Shown: one piece after another, positions 37,481-49,565 of the stretch
Position numbering within the stretch: the first letter of the stretch is position 1
Layout: the number at the start of each line of letters is the position of its first letter
Assembly: GCA_026413225.1 (NCBI GenBank)
Contig: CM048552.1
Span: 197,748,053 to 197,812,052, forward strand
Source of the DNA: Otis tarda
Taxonomy: Eukaryota; Chordata; Aves; Otidiformes; Otididae
DNA length: 64,000 nt
Direction: 5' to 3'
Program-made: the position numbers and the translations under genes
The notes under the pieces: generated by a model
What the model was told of the DNA's origin: nothing
The model's input: the letters and a program-made list of their open reading frames with translations, nothing else
Databases searched by the model: none

Positions 37481-40400
37481 ATTACTGCAATGCATATGTC
37501 ATTGTCTGGACTAGATTTGGGAAGACTTTTTCTAGAACATTTGCTTTGCAGTGAAAGTAGGTTTCTTTACTATGTATGAATAACTTAAATCAATCCTTTC
37601 TTCTAAAGAAAGTCTTTTCCTTTCTTCTTTTGAGATTTTAAAGACCGGTATATTTAAATGCCTATGGTAAATTTCTCTAATTTTTCTGTATTAAAAGAAA
37701 GACTGTAACAACTTCTATATAAATGTGCAATAGTTAATGATAATCAATATTTTGCCTAATGTACCGATATCTATGTAAATCATGAAGATTAGCTAAGGAA
37801 TTTTCCTTTGATGCTTAAATGATATATAACATTGCACAATAGCTGAATAAATCTAATTTAGTGTTGGTCTGCTCTTTTTAAAATACCTGTTTACTAGCAG
37901 TTTGTCATGCATTACTAATGACAGTCATAGTAAATTTGGACTGGTTTGTTCTGTTACTATCTCATCTTATTAGTTTAAGCATAAAGCAAAGAACAGAACC
38001 CACAGTTAGCAGTAGACTCAAAATGCAGTTCTGCGTTCAGAGCTGCATAATGAATTTCACTTATTGCTGCAAAAACGCACGTATGGTTCATCTGCCTTTA
38101 CCAGTTTATGTTAGAAGGATTATTTGAAAACTTGTTTCCCTTTTTAATTTTGCTCTTCTTCATCTGAAACCTTGCTCTCAAGTACCTCCAGCCAGCTTGA
38201 TCTGCTGAGATCTTCAGGGCAGCCCTCATTCCCAGTGAAATACCTTTCAAGAAGTGTTTGGTATGGTATAAGGTCAGACCATAGGTTTAGGGATGCCGCT
38301 AAGCTTACATGAACCTTTTCCCTCGCATGTATGCAGAGGCTTTTCCCCAGCTGTGTTCCTTCTGACCCTGATCCTCTGTAGTGGCTGCCTCCAAGAATAC
38401 CTGCATCTATTTGCCTCTTTAGGCTCCAGCTGCTTGCTGGTCTTTTTTACTTCTCTCAGACTCTGTTATTTTTCCCTGTAGCCATGCGTTTACTTCTGTA
38501 AAGCCTTTTGGACACAATTTACATTTAAAATGTTAGACAAAATGAGACCATATTGCATGAAGTTCGGGCTTACGCTTCATCCACAATCCACAGCTGGTAG
38601 TAATAGAAAAACTGAAACATTATCAAGTTGATTGTGATACTGCTTGAATAAAGAGCTGTGATTTCATATAGAGGCTCCATTTTTTTTTTAAATAGAAAGC
38701 TCTAACATGTCTTTCTGTGCAATTTCATTTAAAAAGCACAAGCTTCAGTTTTGTTTGGCAGGAAACAATGGGCACTAACAGCCCAGTGACCAGCATTTGG
38801 CAAGTACCGTGTCCAGAACACGTATTTGCTGGGTAAACAAGCTATGTGGAGTTAGGAAACTGCTGATTTGATGGTGCAAAGACTGTGAATATCTTCTCAT
38901 GTAGAAAGCATGTGGTGCCTTTCTAATAAACCCTACAGGTAGAGTATGTGTCATTCTTTAATGCTGCTATGGGGAAAATTGCAAAATGGAAAAAATACTA
39001 ATAAGCTTTTCCAGACGGCAATATAAAAACATTATTGCTTCTGCTACCATGCCTGCTATTTATTATATCTCCTGTTACACAAGCATGGCTTTAACTCTAT
39101 CATAAGTTTCCCTCAGTTCAGTTCTGTTGGAAATGGCTAGGACAGAAATATGGAGAAGGTCTTCTGTTGAAGGTCATAGCTTAAGAATGTACTTCATTTT
39201 AATAACTTTGTATTAAAATGCTGGGATTTTTTGAGGCAGATTATCTGGTGCTGATATTTGCAACAGGTTTTTTTTAGTTTGATTCTAATTTCTGTATTTG
39301 CTATTCCTCTAGTTTTGGCATCAACTACATAGAAGGGAAAGGAAGGAAAGGGAAGGCCACAAAACATGAAGACATGGAGACACTTTTAAAGTCACGGTTT
39401 AGTTAAACTGTTAGGCTCAAGTCTTTTGTTGGTGTGACAACAGGTGATGCCATTATGTATGCTGTCAGGCAGCAGTGTGTAAATGCTCTGGAGGACACTT
39501 TCTCAATGTTCAGTCAGTGGTAGGTCAGGGACTGTAAGGCGCTTTCACTGGGAAGTCACATTGAAAACCATGGCAGAAGAAGGACTGATGCCAAGGAGGT
39601 GCCCAGTGAGGGGTTCAAGAGGCAGTAGAGGCCCCCAGGCAGTCCGTAGGCTGGACCCAGCCTGCAGGAGGTGTCATCCCCATCACCAGAAGCCTGCAGC
39701 CTCCTGCCAGCTTTCCCAGTGGCCCCTCAGCCATGTCTTCTCTAGTACCTAGAAATATATTAATGACATGCCCTTTGCTGCATGGTCAGTCCACGTGCAC
39801 ACCTCTGTTAAGGGCTGTGAACATACTACAACGGTAAATAGTGGCCTGACTGTGCTAATAGTTGCTCCCATAACAAGACACTGATCCAGACCAATGCTAT
39901 CCAGAGAAGGGGCATCTGTTTGCTGGAAACTGTATGGATCAAATTAATTGTTGGAGAAAGTCAGTGAAATCCTGTGGAGATATTTTGGATTCACACCAAG
40001 GAATTGAGCTTGAATTGTTTTATCACTGGGAGTAGGATTTGCTTGACAGGTATTGGAATGGGAACAGCTAAACAAGCACTGAATATCTGGTACCTGGGTA
40101 CTGTTTCAGATGTCAAAGTTAAAATCAGAGCTACCATTTTACCATACAAGAGACTTATAAGGTGAATAGCCTAAGAGACTGGATACGATTTTCTGTTGTG
40201 GACTCTTCTCTAAGTGGGCTCTTCCTCCAGAGGAAAGTACTGTGATTGCTCTGAGGAGTTAAAGACTAGTGCCGTATAGCTCCCCAGGAGGGATGAGGTT
40301 GTTGCTCACACTGCACAGAATGAACCAAAGCATGCTAATGAATAGGATCACTGAGGAAGGCTTTCTGGCTAGCAAAAATAGAAGTCCTGTAATCTGTGAG

Positions 40401-42615
40401 ATCAATGCTCGAAGACTGCAAAGAGAATCCACATATTTTGGAATGTCTCTGTTACACACTAGTAGAACAATATCCCAAGCAAGGTTTGTATATTTTCCTC
40501 CCCCTAGTGTCAGTGAATACATGTCATTACAAAAACTGCCTGGAATTCTTTTCCCCAGATTTATGGGGATTTGCTTTTCCCAAGGATGTGCTGATGTTAT
40601 ATGTATTTGGCATAAATTATTCTGAATTCAGTCATTGCTGAGTCTGAGAGCTGGCTCATCTGCATGTTGCTGGCTTGATTGCTTTTAATGGATTGATGGG
40701 TTGGATTTTGAGAGAGTTTTTGGGAGAATAGCTTCTGGGAAATCTGGTCCTTGATCTGTTCCAGGGTAGATGAATGTTTGCCATTTCTAACAACCCTCTT
40801 CCCTTAGTGGCTTGAAATCTGTGTGCTCCTAGGCCAGTCAGTTGCCTCCTGTTGTCTCCTGCTTGCAGCAGTCCCGTAATTCCCTGAGATAGCAATCAGA
40901 CGGTGTAGTAATGGCATGTCTAGTGCAGAGGGGGTAGGTATTCATATCTAGCAATCTATTAATTAAAGAGTTAAGGGTGAAAAGAAAGATAGCTTTTATT
41001 TGCTGAGGGAGAAGGAAATTAAACTGTGAATGATTTGTGACATTTGTGTCCATATACACAAAGAAGCTGGAAGCAAATGATGACCCACTGCTGAGCAGTC
41101 TGAATTAGTCCTACTTCAGCTGAAATGGTAAAAAGTTTTAAAGAGACATTGTTAAGGTTGAAGATGAAAATGCCCCCCTTCATCCTACTTCTCAGCAGAA
41201 ATACCTGGGGGAGAGAGGGAGCTAAGTGAGGCTGGCTGTGTCTGTGAAGTCCAGATGATTTTGCTACTCACGCCTCAGAGATGCAGGTTACAACCTGCTT
41301 TGAGCCAGGGTCAACCCATCACAGAAGGTGCAAGTTCTTTTGCAGAAACAATAGCAATAATAGGTTTCAAGAAAAAAAAAAGATAGTAAAATATGTAAAT
41401 AATAATAAACTTCCTTTAAATGGACAATTTGTCATTGATTATTCTTTCTTAAAATCCTGTATGATATGCAGTGAACGCTGTGGCATTACTAATTGGTCGA
41501 GTTAATTCTTCTGTGGCCTTGAATGGTTTAGGAGCTGAGTACAACCTTCTTGTTGACCAAGGACACCAGACGTGGCAAGCTGTCTCACTGGCTGAAGTAG
41601 TATGATGATGCCTGCAGAACTGGTTGTTGCCTCTAATGGAGGAAGCCAGACTGTCTTCGAAAATACAGCATCAGAGGCCTTTCCTCTTCAGCTGAGGTAT
41701 GTACCTCCCCTTAGCCTGTCTTTACATGGATGGGTCCAGCAGTGTTTTTTTTCAGAAGGCTTGCGATTTTTTTGAGCATGCAGTCCTGCTTTTAGAAGTC
41801 CTCCTGCCTTTCTGATGAATGTCTTCTGTGCTCCTGTATAGCATAGCACTGTCCGTTCCTTGGATTCAGGCTGCTACCATAGCAGAACAGTGGAGCAGAG
41901 GACAATGCATTGATTTTTTCTGTGTCAGATGAAGATAAATAAAGTTGCAGCTTCTGCTTTACCATGCACATGTGAGAGATTCCTTCAGGGAGCTGGAAGC
42001 CCTGTGGGCATTGCTTGGGGTTCGGCTGCTCATGTGCACTCTTTGACATGCTCCGTCAAGAGCTCTAGGGCTGTGAGTTGTGGCAGGCCTTCTGGGAGTG
42101 CATTGTTCTCCCTGTTTTCCATTAAACTAGAGCTGCCCATCTTGTTCTCTCCATTGGTTAAAAGTTTCCTTTGGTAAGAAAGGGAGAAACCTTTGTTCTT
42201 ATTTTCCCTGCCCTTTCCATGCAGTAGTAGTCAAAGCCTTTCATATGTTAAGAGGTAATCCTAGTGCACATGTCCAACTCCAAAGATGGCAAAGCCACCA
42301 GCAGGAAGAACTTGCCTACAGCTGTGTTCCCAGACGGCCTGGAGTGCTGGCGAAAAAGACATCCAGGCTGGTACCACAGGGAGTCTGATGAGCCTGCTGG
42401 AGGAGAAGGAAGCCAGACTTCCTTCATGGTGCAAAATTGCTGTTCCCTTATGTGACTCAGCTAACTCTCTCTTGCAAAAGGCTGGCATACTTATTGTGGG
42501 TGACAGTCTCACCCTCTGTGCAAGAATTTGTTACTTGGGAAAATGGAATTAGGTCTTATTGGTTTTTTTTTTAGCCATTTGAAAATGCCAGAAGTTCTTT
42601 AGACTATTTGAGCTC

Positions 42616-42664
42616 CTTTATAACACTTTATAACTTGTGTTATAAAGTCAGTGTCTCACTGACT
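42616..42664. repeat. two adjacent inverted repeats
   Basis: First hairpin: CTTTATAACAC (42616-42626) and GTGTTATAAAG (42637-42647), an 11-bp perfect stem with a 10-nt loop. Second: AGTCAGTG (42646-42653) and CACTGACT (42657-42664), an 8-bp stem with a 3-nt loop. They overlap by two bases. Confidence 0.85.
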
Positions 42665-44014
42665 TGGAAATGACTTTGTATTTCTTAATAAACAGGATGT
42701 TGAAATTTAGATGTTGGTTATGAGGTTTTACATGGAATTAAGAGTCTCTTATGTTTTTACAGAAACCCTATCAAAATTTATGGTTGAACAGCTTAAACCT
42801 GTGGCAGCCTAATGCATTTTGTTTCTCTTTTGTCCAGCCTCAGTCTAGATTCAGTATTATCCCATATATTCACCACATTTCTAGGTTTCTGTAAAATGTA
42901 TAGTTAATTTCCGTGTTTGTTTGGAATATAATATCCAGTGTTTGTAAGGACTACACATTTATGTGCTTTCTTTGCATTTCAGATTGAAAAGAACAAGTCA
43001 TCCCTCTGTGGGTTAGTGATTTGCTAATACTCAGTCAAACACTGGAGTTCTCTTTAGCAGATTTTGTGAAGTGTTCTGTGAAGATGCCTCCAACTAGCTA
43101 ACCTCAGGGGTATTTTGAAATCTGGGAAGTTCTGGTAGTGGCAGGTTGAAAATCTTTCTTCAGTTGAAGATTGTGAAATCCTTGTGAGGAGAAGGATTGG
43201 AATCCAAATAACTCTCTAAGTTTCGCCTGGGATCTAAAAGCCAGTTGTTCCTCTGTGGAAGCAGTCTGAGAACATAATAGAAATAAGATCCCCATTCATT
43301 TGATCACAAAGCCTACAGAAAACACTAAGGAGCATATGGAGGAAACACATTGAGCTGCCTGTCCAAACTGCTCTGTGTGTATTTTCATGTGATGCTTCTG
43401 TAAATGTCAGTGTAAGAGATGATCCCAAATTTCTACTGCTATAAAAATTTCCTTCCTACTCTATGGGAATGAGAACTCCTGTGGTCCCTAGGCAGATTAA
43501 TGACTTTGCAATAATTTATATGTCACGAGTCTCATCTGAGTTCCTGATAGCCTTGCAGAGGACCAGGAGCTGGAACAGCGTTTCCAAAGAAGACATGAAG
43601 GATGTGTGTTTTAGGACCTTTTCTTAGTTGTACATACATCTTATATGGGCCTTTATGGGAAATTTACTGATCTGCACTCCTCAAAAAATATTATGGGTAG
43701 GGAGAAACTTTCATAGGAAGACAGATTATAGAGACAAATGACCAGTTTCTGTATAATTTTGCTATGCATAATTTCATTTAGCATCAAAGAAGAGGCAGTA
43801 TTTGTAATGTTAGGAAAATATTAGGAAGAGATACAATAATGAGAAACTTGTAAACTAAAGAGCAGCAATGATTGAACACCTATGAACTACTACAGGCTGA
43901 TGGAAGAGACTCGGCTCTTCCAGAACCACTCTGAGTGGTTCACCCTGCCATGTGGTGTACAAATGTACAAGGCTGTCCTACTACACTTCCTCCAGTGCTG
44001 GGGTGGGAGGCTAA

Positions 44015-44019
44015 AAAGT
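44015..44019. repeat. TSD of family B LTR, left copy
   Basis: AAAGT, repeated exactly at 44640-44644 immediately after the LTR. Confidence 0.9.
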
Positions 44020-44639
44020 TGTGATGGTTTAGCCCGAATCACTACACAGTTTCTCGCTCACCCTCCCCCTCCCCAGGCGGGTGGGGGAGAGAATTGGGAA
44101 GGAAGGAGAACTCGTGGGTTGAGATAAAGATAATTTACTAAAATAAAAAGGGAAAACTACAATAATAACAGAATATAAGGATATTAAAAATATACAAAGT
44201 GAACAATATGTGTTTTCTCACCACCCGATGTCCCAATGACCGATACAGCCCGTCCCGAGCAGCGATCACGGAAACAAAACCGAGCAGCAAGCAAAGGAGC
44301 AAAAGGGAGCCAGCAAGGTAGAGGGAACGATGCCAGCAAAACGAGCAGGAAAGATGGATGCCAGGAAGGCAGATACCCACCCTTGCCTGCCCCCATGAGC
44401 ATGACGTTTATGGCATGGAATACTCTCTTTGGCCAGTTTGGGTCAATTATCCTGTCTGTCTTTCTCCCAGCTTCCTGTATCTGCAAATTAGCGAGACTTG
44501 GAAAGCAGGACGGTGTCCTTGGTCTCATTCACAACAACTGGTATTATCAGGGTGTTTATCAACATTCTTCACACACGAAATCCAAAACATACCAGCTACT
44601 GAGAGGAAAGTTAACTCCATCCCTGCCAAAACCAGGACA
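44020..44639 (-). mobile_element. ERV solo LTR family B
   Basis: Minus-strand LTR of 620 bp. It starts (minus) TGTCCTGGTTTTGGCAGGG and ends GGGCTAAACCATCACA, flanked by perfect AAAGT duplications. It aligns over its whole length with the two halves of the 29739-31194 LTR, including the gacccaaactggccaaag block and the tttatctcaacccacgag block near the 3' end. No internal retroviral sequence lies on either side, so it is a solo LTR. Frames of 110-155 codons on both strands are unrelated to any protein I recognise. Confidence 0.93.
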
Positions 44640-44700
44640 AAAGTCCATGCTTACCCCATTGCACTTTGTTCCATTTGCACTGACAGTGTTGGGGCCTCTA

Positions 44701-45055
44701 TAGAATCATAGAATAGTTAGGGTTGGAAGGGACCTTTAAAGACCATCTAGTCCAACCACCCCTGCAAGGAGCAGGGACATCTCCAACCAGATCAGGTTGC
44801 TCAGAGTCCCGTCCAATCTGGCCTTGAATCTTTCCAGGGATGGGGCATCAACCATCTCTCTGGGCAACCTGTGCCAGTGTTCCACCACCCTCATTGTAAA
44901 AAAAAAATTCCTGATGTCCAGTCTGAACCTGCCTTCTTCTACTTTAAAACTGTTACCCCTTATCTTATTGCAACAGGCCCTGCTGAATAGTTTCTCCCCG
45001 TCTTTCCAGGCATGGCAAGTACCCCTTTAGGTACTGGAAGACTGCTATATGGAGG
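44701..45055 (-). mobile_element. CR1 LINE 3' fragment
   Basis: Plus strand starts tagaatcatagaatagttag and ggttggaagggacctttaaa, the reversed CR1 tail, and continues through ccaccctcattgtaaaaaaa and aggccctgctgaatagtttc to about gtactggaagactgctata. It is the same CR1 subfamily as the 1-574 and 2426-2909 copies. Beyond 45055 the similarity fades; sequence to about 45160 may be a more decayed continuation. It lies 61 bp from the family B LTR. Confidence 0.9.
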
Positions 45056-45945
45056 ATTTCGTTGGTCTCTAGCCTTACCAACCTTGCTTCATCATCCTGG
45101 TAGGCAGGGGCTGGTGATGATCTTCATGTGGATTGGACTGTTCTAGCTCCTGCACTTCTAAAGTTGGAGACCACGTCTTGCCCAACATGTTGGTTTTCTC
45201 AGATCCGTCTGCTTTGCACCTTTGTAGCATAAGTAAAACTGCAAAATACCCATCATGTTGCATAATGTGGCCCCACTTATGGAAATAGAAATCATAGCAC
45301 AAGGGAAAATGGAAGACGGATATGCTTTGGGTAAATGTATACTCACCTGTGCTTAAAATGAATTAAATACATTTTCTGTTATCACAATTACCTTGGCTGC
45401 TGGAATAATCCAGAATATTGATTCTGTCTAGTTAGAACAACTTATCTGACTACTTTTTTTGTGTTATAAAGTGATGTCATCAGATGTTAGGTGGAACCAA
45501 ATGCTAGAGCCCATACATCGTTAAGGGTCAATGTCAGCACATGGAGAACTAGGGCAAGGAGACAGGTTGGGCATCCCTACAGAAGCATGCAAGACCAGCA
45601 CTTTCTGTGCAGCTTTCTGTGCCTCTGCTTCGTTCCCCAGGTCTGGTACAAGGTGAGTCTATGCAATGTGGAGTTGCTGGTGAAAAAGGGCAATGTCATG
45701 ACTCCTAATGACATACCAGTGTGATATTAATAGGAGGAAAATGGAAGTGAGGTCAAAGATAAGGAAGAAGAAATACAGTCATCCTCTGCTGTACCAGTTT
45801 GGTCCCTTGCAGTGGGTGCAAATTAACGCATTGCTGTGAACCTGCCGTTAAATTGGCTGAGTTTGCCCTCTGTGCCTTCACAAGATATTGGGAAGTTGCT
45901 TATGCTGTTTCTGCCAGTGAGCTGATGTATTTGTTCTGGTAAAAG

Positions 45946-45946
<1 letters not shown>

Positions 45947-45970
<24 letters not shown>
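45947..45970. repeat. homopolymer T24
   Basis: Twenty-four consecutive T followed by aaataaaattag. It could be the poly(A) of a minus-strand retrocopy, but no recognisable body lies to its right. Confidence 0.9.
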
Positions 45971-45976
<6 letters not shown>

Positions 45977-46821
45977 AATTAGAATACATAAAACACTGAT
46001 ACATGTTAATCATGAAGGAATGAACTTAAAGACAATGTTATTGTGTTAGAGCTAAGTGCTTCGATTGAACTACTATACTCAGTTCTTGAAAGAGAGTCAC
46101 TCTGCGTACGGCTTTGTTTGTGGGAAGGTTGGTGTTCTGCCAGGGTCTTGGGTACAGGGAGGCTCAGTCACAAGCATAAAAAGATTTATCTGTTTCTATA
46201 ATCCTTCCTTGTTTAGCTGTTGAGGTCATTGCAGATGGATGACTGTGCTATGGCCCTCAACAGAAAGAAATACTTCTGAGACAGGGTAACCACAAATAGA
46301 CAGAAGGAGAGAATAATAGAAAATATAAGTAATTATAGGGAATAACAAATGATACAATGCTTTATCCAGGTTTAATTTCCTGATGACATTAAATCAGCTG
46401 TTTCTTTTGCTTTCTGACATATCTATTTTTTGAAGCAGACAAAATGTTTGTAAGTAGTTGAACTTTTTAAGTTTGGAAAACTTGAAAACTGGAAAACAAG
46501 CTGCTTCTGACTTGCTTTCCTATGTCCACATGGCTGTCTAGAAAGTAGCAGCAGCTGGACAGGCAGAGAGACAGTTTATGAAACACAGAAACAAAAAAAT
46601 AAGACTTGCCTGTGGAGGAGTGGAAACCAGTTCCCCTCATGGATTTCAGAGTTGCAGACACCAAGCGTGTTTCTTCTTGACGTGATTAATAGCACATTCT
46701 TTCAATGTGCTCCATGGACTGGTCCAGAATTGGCAAGTGATAAAATGTGATTCAGTGGCTTATCAGAGCCACTGCCAAAACGTATGACTGTTAGTGCAAG
46801 GCGACCCTTGAGATAAATAAC

Positions 46822-47190
46822 TAAGTGGCTGTGGTGCGCAGGAAGGACTTGAGCATTTCTTCCTCATCAACTTTGATTTCTCACAACAAGCTGCCAGCAT
46901 GGTCCTTGCTGAGGCTGAGCTCAAGCTACGACGACAGTGCTCTGCAGGATGATCTCTGCCTCTTTCCAGATGCTTTATTGGAATTATCTGGGACAAAGAA
47001 ACCGCCTGAGCACCGACTGTCACTGCTACTGTCCTGCTGGCCTTGCTGAATGCTGATCTGTACCATGGCAACAGCAATGCTGTCTCTATTGCTTTCAACC
47101 TTTTCATATTCTTGCTGTGCTTTCTTTTGATTTTCTGACACATGCTGTCACTTAGCAATAATAAAGCTGTCAATGCGATCAACAACTGAT
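46822..47190 (-). pseudogene. possible decayed coding sequence, unidentified
   Basis: On the minus strand one frame is open for about 140 codons (47185-46763). A second frame carries more protein-like text with stops: VDRIDSFIIAK, then VSENQKKAQQEYEKVESNRD, then SKDHAGSLL and VDEEEMLKSFLRTTAT. Switching between soluble-looking, charge-rich segments across stops is what a disabled retrocopy looks like. I do not recognise the parent. It could equally be a chance open stretch. Confidence 0.2.
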
Positions 47191-48662
47191 CTTTTAATAT
47201 GAGATCAAGAAGTCTGACAAGAGCAAAGGGAATGCCAGCTTTCTAGTGGCAGGTTAATTTATTCAAAGTGCTCTGAAAATTATTTCCATTTCTGTTCTAT
47301 GCAGATGATGCCCAGCAAGGCCAGTGCCTGCAAGATGGGATGCAGGCTGCAGAAGGATTCAGCGTGCAGGAATTCTGTTAAGTAAATGGTTTAGCTACAA
47401 GCCAAGCTAATAGCTAAAAGCTGTTTGCTAAATATCCCGAGACAGAGCCTGTAGGAATGAGTTGGAATTACTATTTATTTGAATGGGCTATGAATCAAAT
47501 TTTCAATTCCCTGTCCATATTCCTAGGTGGTCTCAGCAGATAGATAAGCTCTTTCCGAAGAGCCCGGCTCAGCAACAGGCTTTCTCAGGAAGCCTCATCA
47601 CCCAGGATCCTGGGTGCCACTCTGTGCTGAAGCATACAACACTGCTTGTTTTAAAAAGTATTTTTTCAGATCTGAGTTCAGTGGCAAGTGGAACTCCAAG
47701 GTAATTTATTGAGGTGCAGAGTGAGAAACCAGTTTTCACATAGGGTCTCCAAGGACTTAAAAAATGGTCCTATGCTCTGCTACAAGTGACCTGTTAGTAA
47801 ACAATCCCCAGGAAACAGTTCACTGGAGAGAATTATTTTGCTTCAGTACATTAGAATCGTAGTTGTATTTTTTTTAAAAAAAGTTATTAGTGACTTTAAG
47901 TCTATCTTCTGTGTTTAGCACACACGTACGGTGCCTGGTTTACAGAGAGGAGAGTAGATCCTCACTTTTCAAAAGGGAGGCATCTTTAAGAGGCCTTGAA
48001 ACTGGGTATCTCCAAACTGATGCATTCAAATCCAGTAGTCACTTAAAATATCTAGAAGAGCATGGTTATGAGATGCCACACAATTTGAAAACCTTTTATA
48101 TATCATTGGAGGATTAACAGGGGATTTTTCCTGAGACTGGATTGGATTGTAATAATTACAAATATGAAGTAGTTATCCATAATTTGCAGAGGAAGATCCA
48201 AATAGGCTCATCGATATTTTAACATCCCTTTGCTGAGTTTTTTTTGTCACCAAAGAGGGCAAACACAGTGGATAGCAGTGGCTTTCAGCAGAAGTGAAAG
48301 GCAAAACATAGATGACATTTTAAAATACAGTAAATTTTGTTTATTTCTGTACAATTTTTTGAAGCCAAGAGGGTACAAGGGCAAGAATAATATGGAAAAT
48401 GAGGCCATCTACAAGCAAATTAATTGGATGAGTTTAAAAAATATGTTAAGAATCTTTATGCTTCAATGCATAGGCCAGTCACAGGGCATAGGAATACTGT
48501 GTAGTTCATCATTCCATTTCCTCTGAAGCATCAGGTAATTAATTAAATTGGACTGATTTGTTCCACTGTGTCAATCTCTGTGTTCATGTGACACATAAAG
48601 ATTGTGCATAGCAAATCAAGCATTTAAAAATCAACTTGACAATTTAAAATAAATTATTTTCA

Positions 48663-48869
48663 CCTTTTAGTCTCGTCTACCCTCTTGTGACTGAATATCA
48701 TCTTAAACAATGCCGAGCACTTCTCAGGATTTTCTCCGTGACCCAGCTCTTCCAAGATACGTTTCAGTGTCTTGGCTAAGGTCAGCCGCAGGACGTGCCG
48801 TATCTCAGGAGTGTGGCTGGAGATCAGGCATTGCGGCAGCACTGGTGAATCTGGCTTCTGCTCTGCTCA
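48663..48869 (-). CDS. exon-like open frame, unidentified
   Basis: Minus-strand frame of 68 codons between a TGA near 48869 and a TGA at 48660. It reads ...SPVLPQCLISSHTPEIRHV, then LRLTLAKTLKRILEELGHGE and NPEKCSALFKMIFSHKRVDE. The stretch has several CpGs and an amphipathic helix-like pattern, unlike its AT-rich surroundings. The end (actaaaag/gtgaaa) could be a splice donor. The upstream side is purine-rich on this strand, so no good acceptor is visible, and there is no initiating ATG. It may be a remnant of an exon or a chance frame; I recognise no family. Confidence 0.2.
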
Positions 48870-49565
48870 TCCTGACCTTTCTTTGTGCTGTGTCTTAGCG
48901 AGGCGGAATGACTGTTTCTGATGCCTCTTAGTGCCTTTTGACATTCAGAGGACCATGGGTAGGCTACGCAGCAGCAGGGCTCAGGCTGTGCTGTCTGACC
49001 CTGTACATTTCTCAGTGCGCTTTTCCCATCTACCTACCGTACTGCTACACATGTCCTAACCCTTATCCTACCATATCCCAGCTGACATCTTTTTGCATGC
49101 CTGCTGGCAGGAACATGGTTATTTTTGTTCTATTTACAACAGTGGACAATTCTGCCTCTGATTGTGTTGTTTTTTTTGAGGATATTCACAATTTTAGTTT
49201 CTTTTTCACTGTAGGTATTCCTTGGACTGTAGGCTGAGTTAAATCATTAGTACAAGGAGAAGATGCAGATCCACGTCCTTGTGCCCTCTTCTACCAGAGG
49301 AAGTGCTCCAGCTGGTAATGCACCTTCTCCTGGAGGGCCTGACATCAGTTTACTTCTCTGAGCATATTAGTTCAGTTTTAGAGGACCGGCATTGCTCCTG
49401 GTCTAACAAACTATTTATTTCATAAATCCTTTAACTTCTAAGTGGTCACAACGTGATACTGCAAGCTGACAGCTTATTCTCTGCACCCTTTCTGCTTCTG
49501 TTGTCAAAAACTCACTATGTACCATTCATAGGACCATACCGGTGTTTTTTTCAAGAAAAAGAGAG

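Larger units (their letters stand above)
31195..44019. other. unique non-coding interval
   Basis: Nearly 13 kb of AT-rich sequence with no recognised gene, LTR or CR1. Contains the enhancer-like blocks at 35286 and 37255, a CpG-richer pocket at 37010-37150 and a double hairpin at 42616-42664. The remaining open frames are short and unrecognised. Confidence 0.6.
45056..49565. other. mostly unique non-coding interval
   Basis: AT-rich sequence with a 24-nt T tract and two low-confidence coding-like stretches (46822-47190 and 48663-48869), described separately. No confirmed gene. Confidence 0.55.

Noticed and set aside
44184-44711. 114-155 codon frames in the 44020 LTR
   Set aside because: Span the LTR edge and show no homology pattern; LTR noise.
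45056-45160. Extension of the 44701 CR1 to 45160
   Set aside because: A few phrases (gatgatcttcatgtggattg) resemble CR1 but most of the stretch does not; left outside the element.
45947-45970. T24 tract as the tail of a processed pseudogene
   Set aside because: No coding-like or gene-like body on the right side where it would have to lie; treated as a homopolymer.
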